A stretch of 64,000 bases of DNA, taken from positions 1 through 64,000 of the forward strand of contig ARYC01018644.1 of the NCBI GenBank assembly GCA_000711775.1, read 5' to 3'. The notes beneath the pieces were generated by a model that was not told the DNA's origin, did no database searches, and was given only the letters and a program-made list of their open reading frames with translations. The stretch is from Oxytricha trifallax. Lineage: Eukaryota; Ciliophora; Spirotrichea; Sporadotrichida; Oxytrichidae. Within the stretch, counting starts at the first letter, position 1; each line of letters opens with the position of its first letter. Made by a program: the position numbers and the translations under genes. Shown in pieces: positions 22,901 through 33,591 of the stretch.

Positions 22901-25090
22901 AATAGGTTAGTCAATTTTTGCTAAAGTACAAAGCATCTTCGGCAAAGTTAAAGCAAAGAGAGCATCAGATTTAAGGAGTTGTAACAGAACTAGAACATGA
23001 TTTAGAATTTTTGGGTGTCACTGGAGTTGAGGATAAACTTAAGAATTATGTGTATCTTACCATCAAGTCACTCAAGTCAACTGGTATAACAAATGTAATT
23101 AATTTATGAAGTATTCAAGTTTGGATGCTGACTGGTGATAAAGTAGAGACAGCCACTAGTATAGCCAATTAGTGCAGAGTTGAAGAGTAGAAAACATCAA
23201 CTTTACTTTATGAGGGAACTCGATGACCCAAAGATTGTGAAGGAATAGTTGAAAGAATTCACCCCAAAAGTTCTTCAAACAGTACACATCATCGATGGAA
23301 AGACCTTAGATATAAAGATTTTATAATATTATGCTGTTGGTCTGTATATAAATGAGTATTAATAAATTAAATACAATCCTGAAGAATGAGGATACAGAAC
23401 AAGCATTCTTCAAAGTGTCAATTAAAGCCTCATGTGTCTGTGTTTGTAGATGAAGTCCCACATAGAAAGCAAGAATATACCAGTTACTCAAGAAATACAG
23501 AATGGTAAGAGGATAGCACTTAAATTATTATTTTTTTTTATTTAAAAGAAGGAGTAGGTGATGGTGGTAACGATGTGGGTATGATTTTAGAGGCTGACGT
23601 CGGCATTGGTATTGTTGGTTAAGAAGGGATGCAGGCATCTCTAGCCTCAGATTTTACAATTATGGAGATTGAGTATTTAATGAAGCTTATTCTTTGGCAT
23701 GAAAGACTAAGTAAAAAAAAGATCTGCTTTACTCTCACAATTCGTTATTCACAGAGGATTAATTATATCAGTCATTATGGGCATTTTCATTATATTTTTT
23801 TCTATTTTGTGGCCATTCCTGTTTATAACGGGTTCTTAATTAAGTATTTGTTTCTGTTTTAATGCATAAATTGGCTTGTAAATTTTATATAAATGCTTGG
23901 ATATGGAACACTATACACAAGTCTGCCAGTTTTTTCGTTAGTATTCGACAGAGACGCTAAATTTGATGCTGTGCTAAAATTCCCTCCCCTTTATAAGACC
24001 CTTAAAAAAGGCACAAGCCTCAATTTTAAGACATTTTGCATTTGGGTTTGGAAATCCCTTTTCTAAGTAAGAATTTTTATTACCATTTACTTAAAATTTA
24101 ATATGAATCAGTAGTTATCATGTTTTCGATATTGTTCTTTAACGACTCATATGCGAAGATAGTAACCATCACTTTATCATCTTTGATTCTTATAGTTGCT
24201 CAATGTTTATACTCATGCAAATTATCAAATATTGAAAAATAACAATTAAGTTTTATAAATAATTAATAAAGTATATATTTTTAGTTCAATTTATAAATAG
24301 ATAATTATCAATGAATATATAAAACAAAAAATTATAAATTTGCTGATAAAATAAATATGCATGTTATATTGAAAACACTTTATTGATTTTAAAGAATAAG
24401 AAAATCTTTTTAAAAAATAATTTATTAGAATATACTTATGCAAAATCATTATTTGTTTATAATTTGTCAATACTTTTTTAAATTGTAAATCAATAGATAA
24501 ATATTTATTATATTATATAATATTTTACATTATCTTGAACAAAAATAATATTAAAAAAAAAAATAAGTATTAAAATTATATTTAAATTTCGATTTAATAG
24601 TTTATTCTGAATAAATACCTTTAAATATAATGCGACAATTCCTTTAATTATATATATTTATAAGCAATCTAGTAAATTTATTGAAATATTAAACATTAAA
24701 CTTAACAATTTTTAATAAAGTCGTTTTGAATTTATACAATAAACTAAAAATTATTTAGTTTATTTCCTAATTAATTAATATCAAAGCATTAAAATCTATT
24801 ATTAATATATAATGTATAAAATATTTAAATTTAAACATAAATAAAAGAATTTTATTTAATTAATGATTAAAATTTTCATTTTCAAGATGTTTTTAATTCA
24901 GATAGAAACAGCAGTAGTATACTTTATGTCTGTAGTCTTACTCAAGGAATACTTCGATACTAGTTACATTGATGCCACATTTTTCGCTAGGATTGGACTT
25001 ATTACATTAATCACATAGGCCCCACTTAACTTTTTCTATTGGATAGCTGAGACTAGTGACACATCAGAACACAAAAAGTTTATGGACTGA
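19907..25090 (+). CDS. P4-type phospholipid-transporting ATPase (flippase), Neo1/ATP9 class, germline copy
   Basis: The start is ATG 19907 (M-Q-R-F-V-D-E-Q) and the stop TGA 25088-25090. Domains in order: LRVGFLLTFLAPLVFVLLL (membrane helices) near 20610-20670; actuator with RVPADLVLLFTTDKLGTVFI and DQLYGETDWKVR near 20835-20935; SLRVNLDLAKIQYSY then STIPEELGRIQFLITDKTGT with the phosphorylated Asp near 21670; nucleotide-binding KGAEVALETKVKPSQR near 22708-22755; VWMLTGDKVETATSIA near 23120-23165; GDGGNDV near 23562; MQASLASDFTIMEIEYL; GYGTLYTSLPVFSL; and a last exon at 24900-25090. DQLxGETDWK is typical of the Neo1/ATP9 class. Order is collinear, not scrambled. Oddities: DGET reads YGET, and TGA replaces Cys in the CRCSPTQKA block near 23450. 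Many AT-rich interruptions are present. Confidence 0.92.
24195..24899 (+). other. ~700-bp AT-rich interruption in the P4-ATPase gene (probable IES)
   Basis: Coding sequence stops after LSSLILIVAQC (about 24195) and resumes at ETAVVYFMSVVLLKEYFD (about 24903). The gap is almost pure A/T with no coding signal. It is much longer than the other interruptions of this gene (about 40-250 bp), so an IES is more likely than an intron. I could not define the pointer repeat with confidence. Confidence 0.6.
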
Positions 25091-25212
25091 AAACGTTTAA
25101 TTTTAAGTTAATTAGTTAAGGTTAAAATTTAAACTTAAATTTATGCATTTGTTTAATGTTATTCTAAAATTAAGCGAAAAGATAGAAATTTTTCATGTGA
25201 TTGATATTAAGA

Positions 25213-26400
25213 TCAAATATCTTTCTGTTTAATCAAATTGAAGATTAAGTGGTAGCTTTCTGGTTTCTTCCTTTAGGGTGCCATGTGTTCACAACTCCAT
25301 GAACTGTAGCAAATGTCAAACAGTCTCTTTCCTCAATTATACCCAGCAACTTAATCGTTGAGGGTGTATGGTCTCCATGGAGTCTTAATTTCCCATCCCA
25401 TTTAGTAATCCATTCTCCACTACCACTGGTTGGTACAGCTCCATCAGTGCTTCCGCAATAGAACAAGATTCCGTATTTGCCTTTCAAGAATGGATAGATC
25501 CATTCTGATGCATGTGGTTATGAATCATATTGTACAGTGCTTGAGCACATTTCTCAGGCATGAATTTTGTCAGGAATGTGAAAATTTTCTCTCACATCAT
25601 GTCTGTTCAAGCAGACAATAACTGGTTCCAAAAGAACTGAGTGATAAATCTCCATATCCTTGAAGTCTCTTGTTCAATTCTTTGTTGTAGAACCAAGGGG
25701 TATAATCCTTTGTGGTATAGTGTCACTATAATTATTTACAAAATAAATGTCTTCTGTAAGTCTTGACTTTCTCCACCGAATTCTCCTTCACCATGTGATG
25801 GGCCACCTTATAGCTTTTGAGAAGGACCACCAGAAGAAAAGCATCTTCTGTAGAAGTCATAAACAATAATTCTTGATACCAAGTTTTAGAATGATTAGTA
25901 AATTCTTTGACAAGTTTAGCTTTCTTGTGGATTGTTATCTTCATAGAAGAAGTCACAGTTGTTGTCTTAAATTTATTTTTTGAACTCAGTTCCAAAGAGT
26001 CCACGATAGAATCCTATCTTAACGAAAGATTGATCACCATCCCATTTCCAGTTAGCGACCCTTTACCAACTAGGAAGCCCTTCAAATTAAATTAAAATTT
26101 TTTCTCTGTCTTATTAGAGTAATTGTCTATTCTCCAGGCCAGGTAAGGAACATAGACTCTAGCGTAAGATTCTCCGGATATGAATAGGAAAGAGCCCTTT
26201 ATTCAAGGAATTTAGTGTAAAAGTTTAAGAGAGAATCTAAATTATCTTCTAAAGAATTCTCATCGTTAAAACTGCAAAGAATTTGATCATCACAATAGGA
26301 AAATCAAACACCAGATGGACTTTCGATGTAAAGCATGTTTGTCTACTTGTTCCAAGAATAGTCATTCTTAAAGTTTATAGGATAAATTTTTATGTTATTT
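25213..26400 (-). pseudogene. Serine carboxypeptidase (S10), 5'-truncated decayed copy
   Basis: Minus-strand blocks of the peptidase S10 family are [20 protein letters not shown] near 26320-26370, GESYARVYVPYLAWRID near 26125-26175 (nucleophile Ser in GESYA), GSTDGAVPTSGSGEWITKWD near 25405-25460 (catalytic Asp) and EHMAPQRKKPESYH near 25250-25290 (catalytic His), with stop TGA 25213-25215. The N-terminal third, including the GGPGCS region, is absent. A TGA lies within the ESPxGVGFSY motif, GESYAG reads GESYAR, and the His block is one base out of frame. It is adjacent and parallel to a fuller paralogue, so it probably arose by tandem duplication. Confidence 0.8.
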
Positions 26401-26487
26401 TTGTGATTATTAAAATTAACGAAATAAATCAAATGACGTGAATTTTGCTAATCAAAATGGATTTATAATTACCCGAAAATTTTGAAT

Positions 26488-28158
26488 TCACATTTTGAAT
26501 GATCTCCAGAATGGTTTAATTTAGAGCAAATTGAATATTAAATATTAAGCTTTTGCTCTTTCCAATTGAGGAACCATATGCCCAACACCATGAACTGTAA
26601 CAAATGTAAAATCACTATCTCTTTTCTCGAAAAATCCACTTACCTAGTCATTAAACATTCAAGGTCTCCATATTTCAGTAATATTCCAGTTCATTCTTAT
26701 GATCCACTATCTAGTACCTCTAGTTTGAACTGCTGCATCTGTGTCTCATGAGTAAAATAACATTCTGTATTTGCCCTTCAATAAAGGATAAATGAACTCA
26801 AATGAAAATTTTAAATAGATAAATATAATCACAGATAAAAGTTTAATGGAACATAAAAATTTCGATGCTGGTCTTTGTTTAGAGTAACCTACTGTTTCCG
26901 AACATATTTCCCAAGATTATACTATATCTGGTATATGAAACGCGTCTCTAATATCTTTTCTATTTACCCAGTCTATAATAGGCACTCCAAAGAAGCAAGG
27001 TAACATATGATTCGATTATTTCAAACTCTTTTCAGGGTTTTAATCAAACTTATTCTTATCAAAAGCCCATGGTGTTTAATCTCTGGTTGTGTAATAAAAT
27101 AATTATAATAAGAATGCTCAAGTGTAATGTCTTCTATATGTTTTGAGTTAATCTCAAATTTAAACAGATTCAAGAACGGGTCCAGATTGAAGACTGTGAT
27201 TATAGTGTGAAGGACCTGATTCAGTATGACACTTTCTATAGATATCTAAACATTGATAAATTTTAAGATTTTTCCTGAAAAACTTGTAAATTGCAGTGCA
27301 CTCTGGTGTATCTTCTGAGTAGCAATCTTCATAAAAAAAAATCGCATTTATTATTTTTAATTGATTACAAGAGCTCAGTACCATAGAGACCATTTTAAAA
27401 AGCCATTTCAGTATAAGCTTGATCGCCATCCAATTGCCAATTTGTCACTCTGTTTCTCACTACAAAACCTTTTAAGTTAAACTGGATTGTTCCTTGAATT
27501 TTAGTGGAATTTTAATTATATGTATCAATAAATACAAATTTATTATAAAAAAAACTGTTTTTTGTTTAATTTATTGTATATAAATATTTGTATCAATTCT
27601 ATAAGCCAAAATGAGTACATAAATACCTGAATAAGACTCTCCAGTAATATAGAGATGATGATGTTTATATTCAGTAAATTTTGGAAGAAACTTAGCAATG
27701 CATCAAAGTTATTATCAGATTAATTTTCATCATTAAAGTCTTGACACGGGCTCTCTAAATAGACCATATTGGCTTGTTTATTCCAAGAATAGTCATTCTT
27801 ATGGAATACTTTGGTCTCATCATCAATTACATACGGGCGATGCTCTTGTAAATATCCAAGCATAAATGAACAACCAGGACCACTATTGAACCAGATGAGT
27901 AGAGGATCAGTCGATAGGTTTTATTGACTTTCTGCAAACACATAGTGCAAGAATTTACCCGTGCCTCTCACGGATAAATAACCAGAGATCAAACGGAAAT
28001 TAAGTTAAACTATTAAATGAAATGTATTGTGAAAATAATAATATTTAAATCTGTATAGTTCGCAATATCAGGGAGGGTAGTTACTAGATCGTCCATATAG
28101 GCGGCTGAAGCAGTACATATAATTGCTAGTACCGTAGTTCAAATCTAGTATATCTCAT
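26488..28158 (-). CDS. Serine carboxypeptidase (peptidase S10), secretory
   Basis: Removes C-terminal amino acids in the secretory/lysosomal route. ATG at 28158 is followed by a signal-peptide-like [15 protein letters not shown] (about 28095-28140, one base out of frame with the ATG), [14 protein letters not shown], then [36 protein letters not shown] near 27865-27920, [17 protein letters not shown] near 27755-27805, and [13 protein letters not shown] near 27630-27670 (nucleophile Ser). Near 26560-26590 is [16 protein letters not shown] (catalytic His). TGA 26488-26490 is the stop. A GGPGCS-type motif is present as SGPGCS. Interruptions near 27500-27620 and 28010-28065 look like introns or IESs. 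Some frame shifts remain. Confidence 0.88.
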
Positions 28159-28540
28159 AATAATATTTATATTATGGATTATAATAACCATTTTATTGTA
28201 CTTATATTCTCAGTCATTTTACTACTCTGAGACTAAGTTTTATATTTATAGGTTTTTTAACAAATAATAGGAGGAAAATATAATATAATTTTATTTTGAA
28301 AAAAGCAATCCTTAAACTTTTATATTCAAGTAATTTAAAGTATTGAAATGTTTCAACCTAATCAAATTGATTGCATATTTAATTAAACTTAATCTAGAAT
28401 TTATTATAAAGATTGATGCAAGAGTTATCCCTAGTTATCTACCTTTGTCTATAACATTTTCACGGTTCAAATAAAGTTAAATTCCTGTGATATCATCAAT
28501 CAGCATGCATATAAAGTTTCCTCTGTTATTAAAAAGGAGT
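28159..28540. other. Intergenic, AT-rich
   Basis: This lies between the start of the carboxypeptidase (minus) and the 3' end of the Dr1-like gene (minus). It should hold the carboxypeptidase promoter; no motif is identifiable. Confidence 0.4.
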
Positions 28541-29744
28541 TCACTCTTTAGCTTCTTCATCATCGTCAAAGTTCATATTATCAACATCCTTCTAAGATTT
28601 GATCTTCTTCATTTGCATAGTGTAGTCTTGCAGCAACTTATTGTCACTCTGATTGATTGAAGAAGCTACACTCATGCTTATGCCAAGTTTCATAGTTAGA
28701 TGGCTGAAGAACCATTTCCAACTGCAATGTTAGATACTGTCTACTGATCTTGCTTTGCATCGTTTTAACTTTTTTGGCTTTACTGATTTGGCATAGGATA
28801 TCCTTGAAGTTACATTAACTGCTGCTGTTGTTAAAAGTAAAGCATTTGCTGGTCCATAAACAACTACTGCTGTTAAGGATCCAAGGATCCATCTACGTAA
28901 ACTACTGTTGCTACTAGTTCCTCATCAGCTACTGCATTTCAAGAGTATACTACTGTTGATTGGTATAATCATACTAGTTCTGCATCATGCATTGCTACTG
29001 TTAATATGCTACATATTGATCCATGTTCATGTTCGATCCTGCACTTTCATTCTCATCATTCTGCTCATCGTTGTCACTACCTCTTTCTCTTCTGAATAAT
29101 CATAGTTCTTCGCTCTATCAAAGAGTCTTCGCTGCTCTGCGATCATCTCCTCCTCGTTTATGCCATTGTTTGTGCCTCCCTTGCCTCCTCTCTTCTTTTT
29201 CTTCTTTCCGCACTAGACCCCTGAGATTTTTATGAGAAATCATGTCCTTGGTCTCCTTTGCACTGAGCTAAACTTACCCGCCATTTTCTAAAACTAACTC
29301 TAGGATCTTTTACAAGTAACTGTCCATCTATAAATCCTAAACACATTTTAACTTTGAAATAAATAACCTACCTAGAGTGCTTTAGCAACATGGGAAGGTG
29401 TGATAATCTTCTTGCCCTCAACATCACAAACATCATCAGACACGTCTGAGATGTAGTGCAAAAGGTTTATAGAAAGTTAAATCATCAAATCACTAGACTA
29501 GCAAGACATAAGCATCACAGCTGGTTACAACACAAGTAATCCTCCTTATTTAATGAGGTAAATTAATTAAAATCAGGAAGAAATTAAAATTGAAAGTGAA
29601 ATAGCACTAACCTCTTGTAAAAGTGTACTCTTCATTGTCAACTGGGCCGAAGGTAGGGTTGTTAGCTGTTAGAATTGACTTTGTCTTGTTCAAAGTTAGG
29701 TTATACTTGCCTTGTGACTTATTATTCTTGTTGGTCGATTCCAT
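28541..29744 (-). CDS. DR1: Negative cofactor 2 beta (Dr1) homologue, histone-fold transcription repressor
   Basis: NC2-beta pairs with NC2-alpha through a histone fold and binds TBP on promoter DNA, repressing or resetting transcription in the nucleus. ATG at 29744 opens M-E-S-T-N-K-N-N-K. The histone-fold part reads LLHYISDVSDDVCD then GKKIITPSHVAKAL near 29370-29465, aligning with Dr1 (FIHLISSEANEIC...KKTISPEHVIQAL). FIDGQLLVKDPRVSFRKWR follows near 29280-29340. Then KKKRGGKGG and EEEMIAEQRRLFDRAKNYDY (about 29110-29190) match the Dr1 segment EEELLRQQQELFAKARQQ. A long Q-rich tract encoded largely by TAA/TAG follows, and the acidic tail NMNFDDDEEAKE ends at TGA 28541-28543, as in animal Dr1. 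GT-AG-like introns separate the blocks. The exon between the start and the histone fold is unclear. Confidence 0.78.
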
Positions 29745-30114
29745 TCTTGTTAGTATATGTTGTGTACTTCAAAGCTCAAATTTAAAGTATAAAAAGAACT
29801 TAATTGAAAAATCTAATTAAAATATTTATAAATGTAAATACTTAATATTATTTTAAGCTTTATATATTGTTGTATTATTGATTAAGTGCTCTGAATTCCA
29901 CAAACGCAAATTTTAATAAAATCATTTCAATTCCTTATTTATTACTCAATTAGGTTGACACTAAATAAAATATTCGTTTGCTATAGTTAGAATAATATTA
30001 TTGTCAAAATTTAAATATTTAAACAAGTAAAATTTGACAATTAAAATTAAAGCCTTTTAAAAGTTTTTAATTTAATATAATTAAATAATTATACAACTAA
30101 GTAATACCGTTGCA
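29745..30114. promoter_or_regulatory. Divergent intergenic region between the Dr1-like and Q-rich genes
   Basis: 370 bp of AT-rich DNA separates two genes that start outward (29744 minus, 30115 plus), so both promoters must lie here. No specific element is recognised. Confidence 0.4.
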
Positions 30115-30780
30115 ATGTCAGATTCAAGGACAGATTAGATAAAGAGATTATTAATTAAATTTAAGAAGACCCACACAGTTAACTCAGAAGAAAGTCAAGA
30201 TTTTGAAGAATTTTTAAGCTTATTGATTTGAACTCATTCACTTTGAACAACTGTTGGAGTTTACTGAATGAATCATTAACAAGGGATCACAGAAGTTTCT
30301 TCGGGCATACAGTACTGGGTGCAAATAATTATCCAAGCAAAAAATAGTTTGTCATAATTGCCAAACATAATGGGAAGTGTTAAACTAATGAAGCTGGCCA
30401 AGTTACATATTTTGTTACACTTACCTCAGCCCCTCCAAATATCACAACATAAAATCATGATTCTCAAATATCTAATGCTGGTGGTCATTTATCACAAATT
30501 TAAACTAGGATAAGAATGCACTTAATCATAATTATGAAGCTAATGGAATATAGCAAAACGGTTCAATTATGATGTTATTAACTATACCAAATGCAGCATT
30601 GGCGGAACCATAGCATAGAATTTCCCAGGTCCTTCTATTAATCCAATAGGCTAAGGTTTTCCACAACAACAGCAAAAGTAATAAGAAGAATCATAATAAA
30701 TTTTTACTAAAAAAAAAGCAATGCAAAAATTAGATGCACAAGGATACATTATTTTAATTTTATGTATGATCAATAATTTA
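30115..30780 (+). CDS. Gln/Asn-rich protein of unknown function
   Basis: ATG at 30115 opens M-S-D-S-R-T-D-Q-I-K-R. Next come SLLNESLTRDHRSFFGHTVL near 30260-30320, KQFVIIAKHNGKCQTNEAGQ near 30342-30400, NYEANGIQQNGSIMML near 30530-30580, and a C-terminal low-complexity part IGGTIAQNFPGPSINPIGQG near 30600-30660 followed by FPQQQQKQQEESQQ. Two frame shifts are needed. Gene end is uncertain because TAA and TAG are sense codons; it runs close to or slightly into the 3' end of the convergent MT-A70 gene. Low-complexity Q/N tails are common in RNA-associated proteins, but no domain is identified. Confidence 0.5.
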
Positions 30781-30791
30781 GTTAAGTTAGC

Positions 30792-32029
30792 TCATTTCCA
30801 AAAAGAAGTCCATCCTGGTCTATCATTGTGATTCTTGGCATAGACTTCCAGGTTCAACTTGTCTGGCCACATCCTTTGCTCAAAGCTATAAATTTCTTCT
30901 AGCTTTCTCTAGTGCTCTCTAACGGGAGCTATCACCACATTCTCGGCTCTGTGATAGGATACGATGTTATTGACGTTGTCTTTTTTAGCAATTATAAACT
31001 TTACGAATCAGAGAGAAGTATAGGACCCCCAACCGCAGTGTATTTTTAAAAAAATAATTGAAAAAATATTTTTTAAAAAATATTCATTAAAATATTTAAA
31101 TTTTTTTTTTTTATAATCTTTAAAACTCATAGAATTTTTGCGTTTCTCTTTTAAAATAATTTATTTTTTAATAAAAAATTATATCAACATTAATTTTTTT
31201 TTCATTTTAAAGCATACTCCAAATTTTATTTTAATATTTGAAATTTTTTATAATTTTTTTTTCATATAAATTATTTGATATTTTTTATTTTTTTAACAAA
31301 ACATTTAAATTTATTAATTTTATTTTTTTTTCTTATTTTGTCTTGGCAAGATTCAACCCTCGTCAACCTCCTCATATCCATGCTTATTATGAAATATTGT
31401 AACAGCTCCCTTTTCTGATTGACAACCCATATAATTAATATTTCACTCTCCTGTAATAAATGAATTGGCATATTAAAAAATTCTTGATCTAAAAAAGTGT
31501 CATAGGGTAGTTCGTATTTAAGTATCTCATGCGGGGTCCATCAACACCACTTCATATAATTTTCCGCATCTTCTCAGACAGTCAATAGCTATTTCTTGCC
31601 ATTTTAGTAAATCTTTAATATCTCCACTGAATATGACTGGGTCAATAAGAAGTTTTCTTGTTTAATCTTTTACTTTTCTTTTAATTCCAATGAGTTGAAA
31701 GTTTTTATAAATTCGAAGTTTACTATTGATTCCCCTTAGTAAATGCCTGATCTTTTCTTTTTTAATAATTTTTCTTTGATAATTTTTGCATCTTTTGGTT
31801 AAGTTTACACTTCTAGATATGTCGTTACTCTGTCAAACTGTTTTTTGCAAAAAGCGCAGGTCGACCTCATCTCCTTCTTCCATGCTTTGGTCTGCTCATT
31901 CTCGACTTTATACTTCAAGTTCACATGAGAGCTTAGGAAATTTTTATTTTCATAACTTAGGCCACAATATCTGCACTCACAACTCTCTGTATCATTATGA
32001 ACCTCAAGCTTATTTCTCTTTGTAAGCAT
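30792..32029 (-). CDS. MT-A70 family adenine-N6 methyltransferase with N-terminal CxxC motifs
   Basis: MT-A70 enzymes methylate N6 of adenine in RNA or, in ciliates, DNA. ATG at 32029 opens M-L-T-K-R-N-K. Two CxxC knuckles follow: CRYCGLSYENKNFLSSH (about 31920-31975) and CAFCKKQF (about 31830-31855). A basic linker leads to VIFSGDIKDLLKWQEIAIDC near 31570-31630 and YEVVLMDPA at 31525-31550, the DPPW position; the Trp codon here reads TGA. Next are ELPYDTFLDQEFFNMPIHLL and EILIIWVVNQKRELLQ near 31400-31510, then HKHGYEEVDEG. After an A/T-rich interruption (about 31035-31310) the C terminus NVVIAPVREHQRKLEEIYS then RPGWTSFWK ends at TGA 30792-30794, matching the conserved REHSRKPDEIY...RPGW end of the family. 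It could be MTA1/AMT-like; the exact subfamily is undecided. Confidence 0.8.
31035..31310 (-). other. T/A-homopolymer-rich interruption in the MT-A70 gene (probable IES or intron)
   Basis: About 275 bp of long T and A runs lie between the block ending HGYEEVDEG...ILPRQNKKK and the block starting IIAKKDNVNNIVSYH. It has no coding signal. Homopolymer runs make exact borders unreliable. Confidence 0.55.
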
Positions 32030-32154
32030 TTTGACTATTAAAATACTTTCTGGTTGTTGTATATAATTATGAAAAATAAGAGGAAAACTATAATTGAAAA
32101 TGAAAAGTAGTTGAATATATAAGTATTAGTCTTTACACAGACAAAAATGGTATC
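32030..32154. other. Short spacer upstream of the MT-A70 gene
   Basis: AT-rich 5' flank of the methyltransferase. TBE-C inserted 126 bp upstream of its start codon, so part of the promoter may have been displaced in germline DNA. Confidence 0.4.
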
Positions 32155-32238
32155 ATTCAAGACCCCAAAACCCCTTAATGAGGTTTATAAGTGCTTTGAT
32201 TTGTAGGGAATTTGTTAGGGGTTGGGGTTATTAATCAA

Positions 32239-33301
32239 ATGCGAGACAAAAATAGCAAGCTTTTGGGGTCTATTTATGATGAAGTGTATATAGATTTAGT
32301 GTTTAAACTGCGATATAAACGTGATATATACAGTGAATAAGTCAAACCAGTACTGAACTATAAGTCTATTGCCCTGCTCTTAAATCGAAGTCCATCAACT
32401 GTTCGTCCCACTGCCTTATAGCAGTATAACTAAAGCAATAATAGCTGAATTCTATGCCTTAGAGGAAGTCAAAGTTTCTATAGAAGCATATTGACTATCT
32501 TATTAATGATAAAACTTTGAAGTATTGGGCTCACTTCTCTCTCGATTAACGAACTATTATGTTTCACAGGCAGTTCCCTGAGTTTAAGATCTCAGCATAG
32601 TCTGTTGCAAACATTTATAAACGAAATGATATATCTTACAAAGGTGTGAATCGTATCAAGAGATTAATTGATTTCACTCTGCCATTTTACAACAATAACC
32701 TAAATTATATTTATAATTAAATGCAGAGAGCTCTATATAGAATAATATTAAGTTTATACATGCTGACGAGGCTGTGTTTACCTTCAACACTTTCATCTCG
32801 AAGTCTTGGTATAAGAAGCATAGTAATATAGAGGTATATGAATAAAAGGTCAAGATATAAACAACGGCAATTATTGGAGGAATTAGCGAGGATGTTGGTT
32901 TAGAAACTCTTCTTATTCATCCTCGCTCTATTATGAAGCAGCATATTAAGTTCTTGGATTAGCTGAGAAAGAAGTCCCCTGAATAAGAGATTATACTTTT
33001 CGATGATAATCTTTCTGTTCATAAAACAAAAAGAAACAGGAAGTGCTATGAACAACTAAGAATAACACCAGTGTTCAACGTACCTTACACTCCATAGTTT
33101 AATGGAATTGAATTCTACTGGGGTATACTAGAAGGTCATTATAAGAAAATCCTGCTATACCACCTGATGCATGACCTACCTATCGATACAGTCGATTTTA
33201 ATAAAAGTTCAGCTAAGAGAGTTGATAATAAGTTGGCATAAAAGTGTGCTAAAGAAGGGAGAGTGAATGTATATAAATAAGTTTTGTAGTTAAGTTAATG
33301 A
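32239..33301 (+). CDS. TBE 42-kDa transposase (TBE-C)
   Basis: ATG 32239 (M-R-D-K-N-S-K-L-L-G-S) to TGA 33299-33301; length 1,063 against 1,065 in TBE-D, so at least one net shift. Catalytic blocks: IHADEAVFTFNTF near 32757-32795, LFDDNLSVHKT near 32995-33030 and YTPQFNGIEFYW near 33085-33122. The N-terminal half contains the STVRPTAL and QRTIMFHRQFPEF blocks shared by all TBEs. The MQRAL segment before the first Asp block differs from other copies and contains a shift. Confidence 0.86.
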
Positions 33302-33310
33302 ATATATAAG

Positions 33311-33507
33311 TCACATTTAAAATTCTTTATAGGGAGCTGGCTTCTCTTTCTTTTCTTCTACTTCTTGCTTCCCTCCTCCTAATTTTCTTCTCTTGCTGCC
33401 AACTTCAGCATTTATGTTCATTTATTCTGGAGGCTGAATATTTGAATAAAGTCTCTTACTAACTTCATACTTTGTCTGCGACTTTCGCTCTCTGTGAACC
33501 TTGCTCT
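33311..33507 (-). CDS. TBE 22-kDa protein, 3' piece of the TBE-C copy
   Basis: This is the C-terminal part of the TBE-C 22-kDa gene, cut off from its 5' piece (37460-38042) by TBE-D. It encodes the KVHRESESRRQSMKLVRDF-like region, MNINAEVGSKRRK and a basic end, with TGA near 33311-33313. The matching segment is present in TBE-B but mostly missing from TBE-D. Confidence 0.7.
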
Positions 33508-33591
33508 ATTCAAAACCCCAAAACCCCTTAATGAGGTTTATAAGTGCTTTGATTTGTAGGGAATTTGTTAGGGGTTGGGGTTATTAATTAA

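Noticed and set aside
24195-24899. Scrambled gene structure in the P4-ATPase
   Set aside because: All domain blocks are in linear order on one strand; no inverted or permuted block was found.
29023-29235. Plus-strand Ser/Leu-rich ORFs at 28.9-29.2 kb
   Set aside because: They are shadows of the minus-strand Dr1-like gene, whose Q-rich and acidic codons give Leu/Ser-rich complements.
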